Assembly: GCF_029478665.1 (NCBI RefSeq)
Contig: NZ_JARPQB010000007.1
Coordinates: forward strand, 37,343 to 101,342
DNA length: 64,000 nucleotides
Reading direction: 5' to 3'
Source: Pseudomonas entomophila
GTDB lineage: Bacteria; Pseudomonadota; Gammaproteobacteria; Pseudomonadales; Pseudomonadaceae
Part shown: piece after piece, positions 52,924 through 63,944 of the stretch
Layout of the letters: the number at the start of each line of letters is the position of its first letter
How positions within the stretch are numbered: position 1 is the first letter of the stretch
Notes under the pieces: model-generated
What the model was told of the DNA's origin: nothing
The model's database searches: none
The model's input: only the letters and a program-made list of their open reading frames with translations
Made by a program: the position numbers and the translations under genes

Positions 52924-53049
52924 GCGCCTGCGCAACGACCATGCTGCGTTGAAAACAGGCTCGGAATGCTCATTGACAACCCGTCAAGTCGTGCGCGACT
53001 CCGACCGTTCCTCGCCTGTTTTCGCCTTGCCTGGTCGCCGCGCAGGCAC
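52924..53049. repeat. Structured inverted-repeat element between ahpC and ahpF
   Basis: Arms of about 37 bases (52924-52960 and 53013-53049) are imperfect inverted copies, sharing GCCTGCGC, CGACCA and GAAAACAGGC. A smaller inner symmetry exists between TCGGA at about 52961 and TCCGA at about 53000. It is long enough to fold as one extended hairpin in RNA. It is unlike the REP elements and may be a different repeat family. Confidence 0.6.
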
Positions 53050-53131
53050 TTCTCGAACGAAAATCCGGCCATGTGCACCCCGCGGGCGGTAGACAGCCGC
53101 CAAAGCTGAAGTACCTACCGCCCCGTAAAAG

Positions 53132-53160
53132 CGCCCGGGCGACCTCGCCTGGGCGTTTTT
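53132..53160 (+). terminator. Terminator or attenuator before ahpF
   Basis: Stem CGCCCGGGC/GCCTGGGCG with GACCTC loop and five T, 32 bases before ahpF. It likely stops the ahpC transcript and sets how much reaches ahpF. Confidence 0.75.
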
Positions 53161-53191
53161 GTATCCGAGTTTTGAAAAAGGAATCGCCCGT

Positions 53192-54754
53192 ATGTTGGAC
53201 GCCACGCTTAAATCGCAACTGAAAACCTACCTGGAGCGGGTCACCCAGCCGATCGAGATCGTTGCCTCCCTCGACGACGGCGCGAAGTCCCGCGAATTGC
53301 ACGACCTGCTGGTGGAAATCGCCAGCCTGTCGAACCTGATCACCTTCAGCGCGGACGGCAGCGACGCCCGTCGTCCTTCGTTCTCGCTGAACCGCCCCGG
53401 AGCCGATATCAGCCTGCGTTTCGCCGGCATCCCGATGGGGCATGAATTCACCTCCCTGGTACTGGCGCTGCTGCAAGTCGGCGGCCACCCGTCCAAGGCC
53501 AGCACCGAAGTGATCGAGCAGATCCAGGGGCTGCAAGGTGAGTTCACCTTTGAAACCTACTTCTCGCTGTCGTGCCAGAACTGCCCGGATGTGGTCCAGG
53601 CGCTGAACCTGATGGCGGTGCTCAACCCCAATGTGCGCCATGTGGCCATCGACGGCGCGCTGTTCCAGGATGAAGTCGAAGCCCGCAAGGTCATGGCGGT
53701 ACCGAGCATCTACCTGAACGGCGAAGTGTTCGGCCAGGGCCGCATGGGCCTGGAAGAGATCCTCGGCAAGATCGACACCAGCGCCGGTGCCCGCCAGGCC
53801 GAGAAGATCAACGCCAAGGATGCCTTCGATGTGCTGGTGGTCGGCGGCGGTCCCGCTGGCGCCGCAGCGGCGATCTACGCCGCGCGCAAAGGTATTCGCA
53901 CCGGTGTCGCCGCCGAGCGTTTCGGTGGCCAGGTGCTCGACACCCTGGCCATTGAAAACTTCATTTCGGTGCAGGAGACCGAAGGGCCGAAGCTGGCCAC
54001 GGCCTTGGAAGAGCACGTCAAGCAGTACGACGTCGACATCATGAACCTGCAGCGCGGTGAGACGCTGATCCCGGCCACCGACGGTGGTCTGCACGAAGTA
54101 CGCCTGGCCGGCGGCGCCTCGCTCAAGGCCAAGACCGTGATCCTGGCCACCGGCGCGCGCTGGCGCGAGATGAACGTGCCAGGCGAACAGGAATACCGCG
54201 CCCGTGGCGTGGCCTACTGCCCGCACTGTGACGGCCCGCTGTTCAAGGGCAAGCGCGTGGCGGTGATCGGTGGCGGCAACTCCGGCGTGGAAGCGGCCAT
54301 CGACCTGGCGGGTATCGTCGCCCAGGTGACCCTGATCGAGTTCGACAGCCAGTTGCGCGCCGATGCCGTGCTGCAACGCAAGCTGCACAGCCTGCCGAAC
54401 GTCAAGGTGATCACCAGCGCGCTGACGACTGAAGTAGTTGGTAATGGCGAGAAGGTCACCGGCCTGCGTTACAAGGACCGCACCAGCGACACGCTGCATG
54501 ATCTGGCACTGGAGGGCATCTTCGTACAGATTGGCCTGCTACCAAACACCGATTGGCTCAAGGGCACGGTCGAGCTGTCGCCGCGCGGCGAGATCATCGT
54601 CGATGCCAGGGGCGCGACCAGTATCCCGGGCGTGTTCGCGGCGGGTGACGTGACCACCGTGCCATACAAGCAGATCGTCATTGCGGTGGGCGAGGGCGCC
54701 AAGGCCTCGCTGGCGGCGTTCGATCACCTGATCCGCACCTCGGCGCCTGCCTGA
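53192..54754 (+). CDS. ahpF: Alkyl hydroperoxide reductase subunit F
   Basis: A 520-residue flavoprotein. N-terminal tandem thioredoxin-like domains with 'SCQNCPD' (redox pair), then FAD loop '[21 protein letters not shown]', the second redox pair 'CPHCDGP' and NADH loop '[19 protein letters not shown]', ending '[35 protein letters not shown]'. It transfers electrons from NADH to AhpC. ATG 53192 fits the family start. Confidence 0.95.
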   Translation: MLDATLKSQLKTYLERVTQPIEIVASLDDGAKSRELHDLLVEIASLSNLITFSADGSDARRPSFSLNRPGADISLRFAGIPMGHEFTSLVLALLQVGGHPSKASTEVIEQIQGLQGEFTFETYFSLSCQNCPDVVQALNLMAVLNPNVRHVAIDGALFQDEVEARKVMAVPSIYLNGEVFGQGRMGLEEILGKIDTSAGARQAEKINAKDAFDVLVVGGGPAGAAAAIYAARKGIRTGVAAERFGGQVLDTLAIENFISVQETEGPKLATALEEHVKQYDVDIMNLQRGETLIPATDGGLHEVRLAGGASLKAKTVILATGARWREMNVPGEQEYRARGVAYCPHCDGPLFKGKRVAVIGGGNSGVEAAIDLAGIVAQVTLIEFDSQLRADAVLQRKLHSLPNVKVITSALTTEVVGNGEKVTGLRYKDRTSDTLHDLALEGIFVQIGLLPNTDWLKGTVELSPRGEIIVDARGATSIPGVFAAGDVTTVPYKQIVIAVGEGAKASLAAFDHLIRTSAPA

Positions 54755-54774
54755 GTCTGATCGCTGGATAGAGA

Positions 54775-54810
54775 AACGCCGCCCCTTCGCGAGAACGGGC
54801 GGCGTTTTTT
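54775..54810 (+). terminator. Terminator of ahpF
   Basis: Stem AACGCCGCCC/GGGCGGCGTT and six T. Confidence 0.85.
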
Positions 54811-54827
54811 GTTGGATTGGCTGGCCC

Positions 54828-54895
54828 TTTCGCGGGTAAACCCGCTTCTACAGGGACCGCGCCGACCTTGTAGGAGCCGGCTTTGCCGGCGAAGG
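54828..54895. repeat. REP-type pair after ahpF
   Basis: GCGGGTAAACCCGCTTCTAC and GTAGGAGCCGGCTTTGCCGG with a short spacer; two subtypes of REP back to back. Confidence 0.75.
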
Positions 54896-54954
54896 GGCCA
54901 GTGCAGGCTGAAGGCTGTCTATGATTAACCCGGACATCTTCAGGAACTCCCCCA

Positions 54955-55146
54955 ATGACACCGATCAGCCGCGAACCCTGGTGGCTCGTGCCACCCCAGC
55001 CCGGTCAGAAGGAGCAGGACCTGCACTGGGGCTACCTGGAAATCTACGCCGACGGCCGCACCGTGTTCGTCGACCAGCGCCCCAGTGACAAGGAGCTGGC
55101 CGAGCGCAAGAGTTGCCGCAATTTCCCGGAAGCGGAGCAGTCCTGA
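54955..55146 (+). CDS. Small hypothetical protein
   Basis: A 63-residue protein ('MTPISREPWWLVPPQPGQKEQDLHWGYLEIYADGRTVFVDQRPSDKELAE'), no membrane segment. The pattern is common in Pseudomonas small proteins, but no function is known. Convergent with the YceH gene. Confidence 0.6.
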   Translation: MTPISREPWWLVPPQPGQKEQDLHWGYLEIYADGRTVFVDQRPSDKELAERKSCRNFPEAEQS

Positions 55147-55147
55147 G

Positions 55148-55795
55148 TCAGCCCTCCAACTGGGCCAGACGCGCCTCCAGTGCGGCGATACGTGCCTCCA
55201 GCGCTTCGATGCGTTCTTCCGACACACTGCCGCCAGCGCTACGCGTGCCACCTTCCTGCTGGCGTGCGGCGAGGATTTCCTCGATCTGTGCCGGATCGCC
55301 CAGGGCGTGGGTGTAGCGGTCCTCGCGCTGCCCGGTCTGGCGCGGCAGGTGCAGGGCCAGGCCACGGGAGACCAGGCGCTCCAGCTGGTGCTGAACCTGG
55401 TCGACATCCTCGAAGTCATGCAAGCGATTGCTGCGGGTCAGCAGTTCGTTGAGGGTTTGCGGGCCGCGCAGGAACATCAGCCCCATCAGCACCAGTTGCG
55501 CCGGTACCAGTTCCAGGGCCTTGTCGACCCGCTGCTCCCAGCGGTCGGCGCGGCTGCCCATCTGCAGGCGCGCCATCTCCTGGCCCTCGAGCGCGCGCAA
55601 CGCCTGGCCGACCTGGCCGGGGGAGAGGTTCATCACGGGCTCGCGGCTGGTCTTCTGGTTGCAGGCCAGGACCAGGGCGTTGAGGGTCAGGGGGTAGGTT
55701 TCCGGGCTGGTGGCCTGCTTCTCGATCAGCGAACCGAGCACGCGGATCTCGATGCTGCTGAAGCGGCCTTCGCCGGTGGTTTGGTGTTCTGACAT
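55148..55795 (-). CDS. YceH family protein (DUF480)
   Basis: A 215-residue protein from ATG 55795. It reads '[56 protein letters not shown]...' and '[19 protein letters not shown]' in tandem winged helix domains, then a C-terminal coiled coil. Members are conserved but their function is poorly known. One base separates it from the small gene convergent to it. Confidence 0.85.
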   Translation of the reverse strand: MSEHQTTGEGRFSSIEIRVLGSLIEKQATSPETYPLTLNALVLACNQKTSREPVMNLSPGQVGQALRALEGQEMARLQMGSRADRWEQRVDKALELVPAQLVLMGLMFLRGPQTLNELLTRSNRLHDFEDVDQVQHQLERLVSRGLALHLPRQTGQREDRYTHALGDPAQIEEILAARQQEGGTRSAGGSVSEERIEALEARIAALEARLAQLEG

Positions 55796-55864
55796 GGCCC
55801 TGTCTCGTTGCGAGGAAAAGGCCACTAGCCTAGGTAAAGCGCCCGGCTTAAGCAATCGGTGTGG

Positions 55865-55917
55865 CGGTTCGCCGGCAAGGCCGGCTCCTACAGGGAGACG
55901 GCCTTGCCGGCGAATAG
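55865..55917. repeat. REP pair upstream of YceH
   Basis: GTTCGCCGGCAAGGCCGGCT and the inverse GGCCTTGCCGGCGAAT face each other. Confidence 0.8.
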
Positions 55918-55923
55918 GACCGG

Positions 55924-57135
55924 TCAGGCGCTACGTTGCTCCATGGCCTGGCACGCGGCTGCGGTGAACAGCACGTCGGTGGAGGAGTTCAACGCGGTCT
56001 CGGCCGAGTCCTGCAGCACGCCGATGATGAAGCCGACCGCCACCACCTGCATGGCGATTTCGCTGGGGATGCCGAACAGGCTGCATGCCAGCGGGATCAG
56101 CAGCAGCGAACCGCCGGCCACGCCGGACGCGCCGCAGGCGCAGATGGCGGCGACCACGCTCAGCAGCACGGCGGTGGGCAGGTCGACCGGGATGCCGAGC
56201 GTGTGCACGGCGGCCAGGGTCAGCACGGTGATGGTGATCGCCGCGCCGGCCATGTTGATGGTCGCGCCCAGCGGGATCGACACCGAGTAGGTGTCCTCGT
56301 GCAGGCCGAGCTTCTGCGACAGCGCCAGGTTGACCGGGATGTTGGCCGCCGAGCTGCGGGTGAAGAACGCGGTGATGCCGCTTTCGCGCAGGCACATCAG
56401 CACCAGCGGGTACGGGTTGCGGCGGATCTTCCAGAACACGATCAGCGGGTTCATCACCAGCGCCACGAACAGCATGCAGCCGATCAGCACGGCCAGCAGG
56501 TGCAGGTAGCCCAGCAGCGCGTCGAGACCCGACTGCGCCAGGGTGGCGCTGACCAAACCGAAGATGCCCAGCGGGGCGAAGCGGATGACCACGCGCACGA
56601 TCAGGGTGACGCCGTTGGACAGGTCCTCGACCACGCCGCGGGTGGTGTCGTTGGCATGGCGCAGGGCCACGCCCAGGCCGATGGCCCAGGTCAGGATGCC
56701 GATGAAGTTGGCGTTGAGCAGCGCGTTGATCGGGTTGTCCACCGCGCTGAGCAGCAAGTTTTGCAGCACCTCGCCGATACCGCCCGGCGCGCTGAGCGAT
56801 GCTTCGCTGGTGCTCAGCACCAGGCTCGACGGGAACAGCATGCTGGCGGCCACGGCCACCACCGCCGCGGCGAAGGTCCCCAGCAGGTAGAGCCAGAGGA
56901 TCGGGCGGATGTGGGTTTCCTGGCCGTGGCGGTGGTTGGCGATCGAGGCCATCACCAGGATGAACACCAGCACCGGCGCCACGGCCTTCAGCGCGGTGAC
57001 GAACACCTTGCCGAGGAACGCCAGGTCGCGGGCCACGGCCGGGGCGAACAGGGCGAGGGCGATACCGGCCAGCAGGCCGATGCAGATCTGCGTCACCAGG
57101 CCGGTGCGGTTGATCAGGCGAAGTACGGGGGTCAT
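55924..57135 (-). CDS. sstT: Serine/threonine:Na+ symporter
   Basis: A 403-residue dicarboxylate/amino acid:cation symporter family (DAACS) protein with eight helices. ATG 57135. SstT traits: '[22 protein letters not shown]' (the serine-rich hairpin), '[30 protein letters not shown]' and '[22 protein letters not shown]'. Imports serine and threonine with Na+. The upstream part of the frame is not translated. Confidence 0.88.
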   Translation of the reverse strand: MTPVLRLINRTGLVTQICIGLLAGIALALFAPAVARDLAFLGKVFVTALKAVAPVLVFILVMASIANHRHGQETHIRPILWLYLLGTFAAAVVAVAASMLFPSSLVLSTSEASLSAPGGIGEVLQNLLLSAVDNPINALLNANFIGILTWAIGLGVALRHANDTTRGVVEDLSNGVTLIVRVVIRFAPLGIFGLVSATLAQSGLDALLGYLHLLAVLIGCMLFVALVMNPLIVFWKIRRNPYPLVLMCLRESGITAFFTRSSAANIPVNLALSQKLGLHEDTYSVSIPLGATINMAGAAITITVLTLAAVHTLGIPVDLPTAVLLSVVAAICACGASGVAGGSLLLIPLACSLFGIPSEIAMQVVAVGFIIGVLQDSAETALNSSTDVLFTAAACQAMEQRSA

Positions 57136-57228
57136 GTGCAGCACGGTCTCGGTTTTTGAAAAAGGGCGCGACTTTACCATAGACCTTGGTCGGGCTGTTC
57201 TGACGCTTGTCATGTCAGGCAACGGCCG

Positions 57229-58536
57229 CTACCACGCCAGCGGCCTGTCGAAGCCTTTCCAGCACAGCCAGCGACGGATCTCCCCATGCTCGCCGGTGCC
57301 GATCTGCCAATCGGGGCGGCCTCGGTCAAGGGCGATGAGCGAAATGAAACCGGCCTGGCTGGCCGCCACCAGGGTGCGGCCGTCCTGGCTGATGTCCATG
57401 GCGCTGATGGTCGAGCCGAGGTAGTGCTGCCAGTGCGCTTGGCCATCTTCGCCGAAGGCGCGTATATAGCCCTGAGCGTCACCGACGATGTACTCACCCT
57501 CACGGGCCACGCCGGCATGCAGCGGTGCGCCTTGTTGCAGCAGCGGCGCTTCGTTGTGGACGTCGCTGCCCAGGCTCGGCAGGTCCGCTACGCGCACGCC
57601 TACGGTCGTGCCGTGACAGCAGCGGCAGGCATTGAGCATCAACTGGTCGCCCCGATGGTTGAACAAGGCGAAATGGGGAGACTCGTCGCCCGGGCTGACT
57701 TCGGCAAGTTGGCGCAGTTGCCCATCGAGCACCAGGTGGCGGCCACACTGCTCGCCGAGCGCGATCAGCCGACCATCCGGCGACAGCGCGGCGTGCTCCA
57801 TTTCCAGCATCAGGGGAACGTCGTCCGGGTCGGTGCCGTTGCGCAGCGCCTCGAGGATCTCGCTTTCCCGTGGCAACAGGCGGGTCGCCCCCTGGGCCGC
57901 CAGGAGAAAGATACCGTCGCTGCTGACCAGCAACACACGCTGGCCGTCGGGGAAGGGCAGCAGCGCGGTCGGCGTCGGTGGCAAATCGAGTGGGTCGAAC
58001 GGGTAGCCCTTGGGCAGCCCCTCCAGCCCGTGGGGCCACGCCAGTCGTGTAACCAGGGGGCCGCCCCAGCCATCGGTGACGCGCACGCCATCGCTGTTGG
58101 CCAGGGCGTAGTAGCGACGCTGCGGGCAACGGCCGAAGTGTTCGACGCCGATCACCGGCGTGACGGTGTAGCCATCGATGTGCAGCACCCGGCCTCGGTC
58201 CCAGAGCCGGCCGATCCGCACCAGCAGACTGCCGTCGTCGAGCATCAGCAGGTGGCCAATGCCTTGGGCCTGCTTTTCCAGCAAGGGGAGCAGCGGCAGG
58301 TGCGCCGGCGGCCATGCTTCACGGAACAAGGCGCGCTGCCGCGCGTCGGTGCCGGGCCGGTTGATCGCTTGCAAGGCACAACGCCAGGCGTCGAGCAGGT
58401 GCACGGTGTCGGGTGCCTGGGGTTCATCGAGCGTGTCCCAGCCTTGTGCGCGGCCCTGCGCCACATAAGCGTTGATCGCTTCGGCGTAGGCGACTACGGC
58501 TGCGCGCCACTGCTGCTGGGGGTGTTGCTTGTCCAT
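57229..58536 (-). CDS. Hypothetical beta-propeller-like protein
   Basis: A 435-residue protein from ATG 58536, preceded by AAGGAGT. N-terminal 90 residues are helical, followed by WD-like blades ('TALLPFPDGQRVLLVSSDGIFLLA', 'AALSPDGRLIALGEQCGRHLVLDG', 'ISAMDISQDGRTLVAASQAGFISLIAL'). A 'CRCC' pair near residue 330 might bind metal. No signal peptide. Function unknown. Confidence 0.65.
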   Translation of the reverse strand: MDKQHPQQQWRAAVVAYAEAINAYVAQGRAQGWDTLDEPQAPDTVHLLDAWRCALQAINRPGTDARQRALFREAWPPAHLPLLPLLEKQAQGIGHLLMLDDGSLLVRIGRLWDRGRVLHIDGYTVTPVIGVEHFGRCPQRRYYALANSDGVRVTDGWGGPLVTRLAWPHGLEGLPKGYPFDPLDLPPTPTALLPFPDGQRVLLVSSDGIFLLAAQGATRLLPRESEILEALRNGTDPDDVPLMLEMEHAALSPDGRLIALGEQCGRHLVLDGQLRQLAEVSPGDESPHFALFNHRGDQLMLNACRCCHGTTVGVRVADLPSLGSDVHNEAPLLQQGAPLHAGVAREGEYIVGDAQGYIRAFGEDGQAHWQHYLGSTISAMDISQDGRTLVAASQAGFISLIALDRGRPDWQIGTGEHGEIRRWLCWKGFDRPLAW

Positions 58537-58747
58537 GGTCGGATCGAACTCCTTGTTCCGCGAGGCTGACCGGGTGCGTGCCACAAAAGGGTGCACGAAT
58601 GCGCGCATGGTACTCCGTCCGCGCCCGTGGTTGTGAGGGCCAGGCCGGATGCGTACCATGCCGGCATCCTTCCAATAACAAAACGTGCGTCAGCCGCCTG
58701 TGTGCCCAGGGGGCGGCGTGTGTTCCCTTGCCTTGTCCGCGGAGTAA

Positions 58748-59962
<1,215 letters not shown>

Positions 59963-59981
59963 ACCTCCATCTGCCATTGTC

Positions 59982-60060
59982 GCGGTTCGCCGGCAAGCCG
60001 GCTCCTGCAGGTATCGTGCGGTACACACGTACCGTAGGAGCCAGCCTTGCTGGCGAACCA
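59982..60060. repeat. REP pair after MFS gene
   Basis: CGGTTCGCCGGCAAGCCGGC and the inverted TAGGAGCCAGCCTTGCTGGC, with an inner GGTAC palindrome (GTGCGGTACACACGTACCGT) between them. Confidence 0.8.
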
Positions 60061-60075
60061 GGCCACCGCGGTTGC

Positions 60076-60660
60076 TCAGATCAACAACGCCGACCACGCC
60101 GACACCAGCAGCAACCCGGCCAGCCCCTGGTTGAACCCACGCAGCCCTCGCGGCGAACGCAGCCAGCGTGCGCTGCCCACGCCCAGCAGCGCCCAGGCGG
60201 TCATGCTCGGCAGGGCGATCAGCAGGAACACCAACGCCAGCCAGCCCATCGACAGGGCCGGCGTGGCGAACAGCCCTACCATCGCCACCGCCGTCACCCA
60301 CACCTTGGGGTTGACCAGTTGCAGCGTCGCCGCGCTCAGCGGCGACAGGCCGGCATCCTCACCAGCCTGCAAGGGCGTACCGGCAGCGCGCAGCAGGCGC
60401 CAGGCCATCCAGCTCAGCCACAAGGCCCCCACCCAGCTCATGGCGTGCTGCACCCTCGGGTAGCGCAGCAACAGCTCGCCCAGACCCAACCCCACCAGCA
60501 GCATCACCGCCGAGGCGGCGCAGCAGGCGGCCAGGATCGGCCCCACGCTGGCGCGCAAGCCGCGTTGGGCGCCATGGGCCAGGATCAGCAGGTTGGTAGG
60601 CCCCGGGCTGATGCTGGCGGCGAGGGCGAAGAGAATGAAGGGCAGCAACGAGTGCGACAT
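60076..60660 (-). CDS. LysE family exporter
   Basis: A 194-residue protein from ATG 60660 with six helices. 'LFALAASISPGPTNLLILAHGAQRGLRASVGP' is the classic LysE/RhtB start and 'NPKVWVTAVAMVGLF' the second signature. Amino acid or similar exporter, probably under the AraC regulator encoded upstream. Substrate unknown. Confidence 0.85.
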   Translation of the reverse strand: MSHSLLPFILFALAASISPGPTNLLILAHGAQRGLRASVGPILAACCAASAVMLLVGLGLGELLLRYPRVQHAMSWVGALWLSWMAWRLLRAAGTPLQAGEDAGLSPLSAATLQLVNPKVWVTAVAMVGLFATPALSMGWLALVFLLIALPSMTAWALLGVGSARWLRSPRGLRGFNQGLAGLLLVSAWSALLI

Positions 60661-60709
60661 GGTCAAGGCTCCGAGTGATCGAAGCACCATGCTCGCCGTT
60701 GCCGGGTGT

Positions 60710-61540
60710 TCAGTCTGGAAGCTTTGAGCAGCGCTTGCGGTAGTCGGCCGGCGTGAGCCGGTAGGCGCGGCGGAACCAGCGGCCCAGGTGGCTCTGGTCG
60801 GCAAAACCCAGCAGGCTGGCCACTGCCGCGGGTGTCTCGCCACGGGACAGCAGGCGCCGCGCCCGGGCCAGGCGCAACTGGATCAGGTAGGCGTGCGGCG
60901 CCAGGCCGAAGGCGGCCTTGAAAGCGCGGGTGAGGCGGAAACGGTCAGTGGCGCAGACGCGCGCCAGGTCGTCCAGGCCGATGTCCTGGTCGAGGTGGGC
61001 GTGCAGGTAGTCGCGGGCGACCTGCGCGGTCAACGGCAGGCGCGGATCCGGGTCCAGGCGCTGGCGCCATTGCAGGTGGCCGGTGAGGCAGGCCAGCAGG
61101 TCGTCGAGGGCGGTCTGGCGGACGATGCGCAGCTCCCCATGATGCACCGCCGTGAAGGCGCGGGCGGTGGCGCCGGCCAGGCGCGCGTCGCGGTGCAGCA
61201 GGGCGGCGAAGCTGGGCAGGGCGCCGGACGGGGCATGCTCGAACAGCGCGCGCAGTTCGGTTTCCAGCCAGTTGGCGTCCAGGTAGAGGGTGGAGTAGGT
61301 GAAGCCGTCGTCCGTCGGCGCATGGCCGTCGTGCAGGTCGCCGGGTTCGAGCACGAACACTTGTCCCGGCGTGCTCTGGTGACGCGCGCGGCGGCAGTTG
61401 AACTGTTGCACGCCCTGCTCGGTGACGCCTACCAGGAAGCTGTCGTGCCAGTGCGGGTCGTAGGCATGGCCGGTGAAATGGGCGCGGACCGACTCGATGC
61501 CGGTGTCGGCGTCCTGTCTGAGGTCGATCCAGTTGCTCAT
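60710..61540 (-). CDS. AraC family transcriptional regulator
   Basis: A 276-residue regulator from ATG 61540. The first 170 residues are a cupin-like AraC sensor ('HAYDPHWHDSFLVGVTEQGVQQF', 'PGDLHDGHA'), followed by two helix-turn-helix motifs ('IGLDDLARVCATDRFRLTRAFKAAFGLAPHAYLIQLRLARARRLL', 'TPAAVASLLGFADQSHLGRWFRRAYRLTPADYRK'). It lies between two LysE exporters on the same strand, a common pairing. Confidence 0.87.
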   Translation of the reverse strand: MSNWIDLRQDADTGIESVRAHFTGHAYDPHWHDSFLVGVTEQGVQQFNCRRARHQSTPGQVFVLEPGDLHDGHAPTDDGFTYSTLYLDANWLETELRALFEHAPSGALPSFAALLHRDARLAGATARAFTAVHHGELRIVRQTALDDLLACLTGHLQWRQRLDPDPRLPLTAQVARDYLHAHLDQDIGLDDLARVCATDRFRLTRAFKAAFGLAPHAYLIQLRLARARRLLSRGETPAAVASLLGFADQSHLGRWFRRAYRLTPADYRKRCSKLPD

Positions 61541-61616
61541 GGGGGCGGGCCGTCCGAAGTGATCGAACGACCTTAACGTAGAACCGCACCCTCTGCTTAG
61601 AACGTTTGTGCAGCCT

Positions 61617-62231
61617 TCAGCGCTGGGCAAACGCCAGGTTGATTCCCAACCCGGCGAACGACGCGGCAAAACCCCGGCGCAACCACGCCTGAACGGCGGG
61701 CGACTCGATCACCGCACGGCGGAACAGGTGGGCGAGCAGGCCGTAGAGCACGAACACCACGAAGGTCATGGCCATGAACACGGCGCTCAACCCAAGCATC
61801 TGCAGGGTGGCGGAGCCGGCGCGGGGGTCGATGAACTGCGGCAGGAAGGCCAGGAAGAAGAGGGTCAGCTTGGGGTTGAGGATGTTCAGCAGGCAGGCCT
61901 TGAGCACCAACTGGCCAGCCGAGGCGGGCGTGGCCTTTGTGTCCACGGCGAAGGCCGCGCGGTCGCGCCAGGTGGCGTAGGCCAGGTACAGCAGGTAGGC
62001 GACACCGGCAAACTTCAACCCCTGGAACGCCAGGGCGCTGGCATGCAGCAGCGCCGACAGGCCCAGCACAGAAGCCAGCAGGTGCGGGACGATGCCCAGG
62101 GTGCAGCCCAGCGCGGTCCACAGGCAGGCCCGGCGCCCGGCCACCAGTGCGCTTGAGACGGTGAGGATGACGCCGCTGCCGGGGATCAGCACGATGATCA
62201 GGGCAGTGACCAGGAATTCGAGGCTCGGCAT
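61617..62231 (-). CDS. LysE/RhtB family exporter
   Basis: A 204-residue protein with about six helices ('FLVTALIIVLIPGSGVILTVSSALVAGRRACLWTALGCTLGIV...' and 'LLNILNPKLTLFFLAFLPQFI'). A second exporter close to the first, likely with its own substrate. It is before the AraC gene in the same direction. Confidence 0.85.
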   Translation of the reverse strand: MPSLEFLVTALIIVLIPGSGVILTVSSALVAGRRACLWTALGCTLGIVPHLLASVLGLSALLHASALAFQGLKFAGVAYLLYLAYATWRDRAAFAVDTKATPASAGQLVLKACLLNILNPKLTLFFLAFLPQFIDPRAGSATLQMLGLSAVFMAMTFVVFVLYGLLAHLFRRAVIESPAVQAWLRRGFAASFAGLGINLAFAQR

Positions 62232-62265
62232 CGGTGACAGCTCCTTGCAGTCGGGGGTGGATGCA

Positions 62266-63186
62266 CTATACGCCGGGTGCCGGTGGCTGCAACACGTCTT
62301 CCGGGCGTAGCGCGGCGAAACGCTCGTGCAGCCATTGGTGCAGTTGCGCCACGGCCGGCGTCAGCTGCTTGCGGTGCGGGCAGACCAGCGTCACGGGGGT
62401 GAGTTCGCCGGGGTGTTCGGGCAGCAGCACCTCCAGCTCGCCAGCGGCGACGTTGGCGAACACGTCCAGCCACGACTTGTAGACGATGCCTTCGCCCTCC
62501 AGTGCCCAGCGCCGGACTACATCGGCGTCGTCGCTGAACAACGGCCCGCGCACATGCACGGTCTTGTGGCCCAGGCGCCATTTGTCATAGACCCGGCTCT
62601 GTTGCAGGTACAGCAGGCAATCGTGCTGCTGCAGCTCTTCGGGCGTGCGCGGGCGGCCATGGCGTGCCAGGTAGCCGGGCGAGGCCACCACCACCCGGCG
62701 GTTCCAGGGTGCCAGGGGCAGGGCAATGTAGTTGGCGTCTTCGTTGAGGCCGTAACGGATGGCGACGTCCACCGGGTCGCGGTACAGGTCGGCCATCTGG
62801 TCGGAGAGAAAGAAGCGCAGGTTCAGGCCTGGGTGTTCGCGGCGAAAGGCGCTGAGCCAGGGGCGCAGCAGGTTGCGGCCCATGTCCGAGGGCGCGGCGA
62901 TCTGCAGCACGCCGCGCAGGCTGCTGTGGTCGCCGTGCAGGTCTTCGCGGCCCTGGCGCAAGGTATCCAGCACACGCTGGGCGGTGGGCAGGTACAGCTC
63001 GCCCTCGGCGGTCAGGCGCAGGCTGCGGGTGGTGCGGGCGAACAGGCGCACGTCCAGTTCACGCTCCAGGCGCTTGATCGCCGCCGCCACCTGGCCGGGC
63101 AGCAGGTCGGCCTCGTGGGCGGCGGCGGTGAAGCTGCCCAGGGCGCTGGCACGGGCGAACAGCTCCAGGTCGGTGATGCGCAGCAT
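62266..63186 (-). CDS. LysR family transcriptional regulator
   Basis: A 306-residue regulator; ATG 63186 (a GTG at 63192 gives two more residues). HTH: 'LELFARASALGSFTAAAHEADLLPGQVAAAIKRLERELDVRLFARTTRSL'. Divergent from the nitroreductase gene with about 105 bases between, so it probably regulates it. Inducer unknown. Confidence 0.85.
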   Translation of the reverse strand: MLRITDLELFARASALGSFTAAAHEADLLPGQVAAAIKRLERELDVRLFARTTRSLRLTAEGELYLPTAQRVLDTLRQGREDLHGDHSSLRGVLQIAAPSDMGRNLLRPWLSAFRREHPGLNLRFFLSDQMADLYRDPVDVAIRYGLNEDANYIALPLAPWNRRVVVASPGYLARHGRPRTPEELQQHDCLLYLQQSRVYDKWRLGHKTVHVRGPLFSDDADVVRRWALEGEGIVYKSWLDVFANVAAGELEVLLPEHPGELTPVTLVCPHRKQLTPAVAQLHQWLHERFAALRPEDVLQPPAPGV

Positions 63187-63290
63187 TTTCACACCAGGGA
63201 TGAAAGTGTTGCTGCATTGTGCGGGTTTTTCTTTGCAGCCGGAAAGATAAGATTCGCCTCAATCACGATCCCACCGAGGAGTTACCGTCC

Positions 63291-63944
63291 ATGGACACCG
63301 TTGCCCTGGCCAAGCGCCGCTACACCACCAAAGCCTACGACGCCAGCCGCAAGATCCCCCAGGCCACCATCGACGCGCTGCTCGAGCAGCTGCGCCACAG
63401 CCCGTCCTCGGTCAACTCGCAGCCGTGGCACTTTGTGGTTGCCGGCAGCGACGAAGGCAAGGCGCGCCTGGCCAAGAGCACTGAGGGAGGCTTTCCCTAC
63501 AACACGCCGAAAATCCTCAATGCCTCCCATGTGATCGTGTTCACCACCCGTACCGACATGACCGAGGCCCACCTGGACGGCCTGCTCGAGCAGGAGGAGA
63601 AGGACGGGCGTTTCCGTAACGAAGAGGCCAAGGCCGGGCAGGACCAGGGCCGCCGTTTCTATGTCAACCTGCATCGACACGACAACAAGGACCTGCAGCA
63701 CTGGATGGAGAAGCAGACCTACCTGGCCCTGGGTACCGCGCTGCTGGGGGCCGCCGCCTATGGCCTGGACGCCACGCCGATCGAAGGGTTCGACGCCAAG
63801 GCGATGGACGCCGAACTGGGCCTGCGCGAGCGTGGCCTGACCAGTGTGGTGGTGCTGAGCCTGGGCTACCGCAGCGAGGAAGATTTCAATGCCGGGCTGG
63901 GCAAGTCGCGGCTGCCGGTGGACAAGGTGTTCACTTTCCTCTGA
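63291..63944 (+). CDS. nfsB: NfsB-like oxygen-insensitive nitroreductase
   Basis: A 217-residue FMN protein. Traits: 'AKRRYTTKAYDASRKI' and 'LLEQLRHSPSSVNSQPWHFVVAGSDEGK', the classic NfsB start; 'GLDATPIEGFD' and 'VVVLSLGYRSEEDF' near the end. Uses NAD(P)H to reduce nitro compounds and quinones by two electrons. Divergent from LysR. The gene ends 56 bases before the window edge. Confidence 0.88.
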   Translation: MDTVALAKRRYTTKAYDASRKIPQATIDALLEQLRHSPSSVNSQPWHFVVAGSDEGKARLAKSTEGGFPYNTPKILNASHVIVFTTRTDMTEAHLDGLLEQEEKDGRFRNEEAKAGQDQGRRFYVNLHRHDNKDLQHWMEKQTYLALGTALLGAAAYGLDATPIEGFDAKAMDAELGLRERGLTSVVVLSLGYRSEEDFNAGLGKSRLPVDKVFTFL

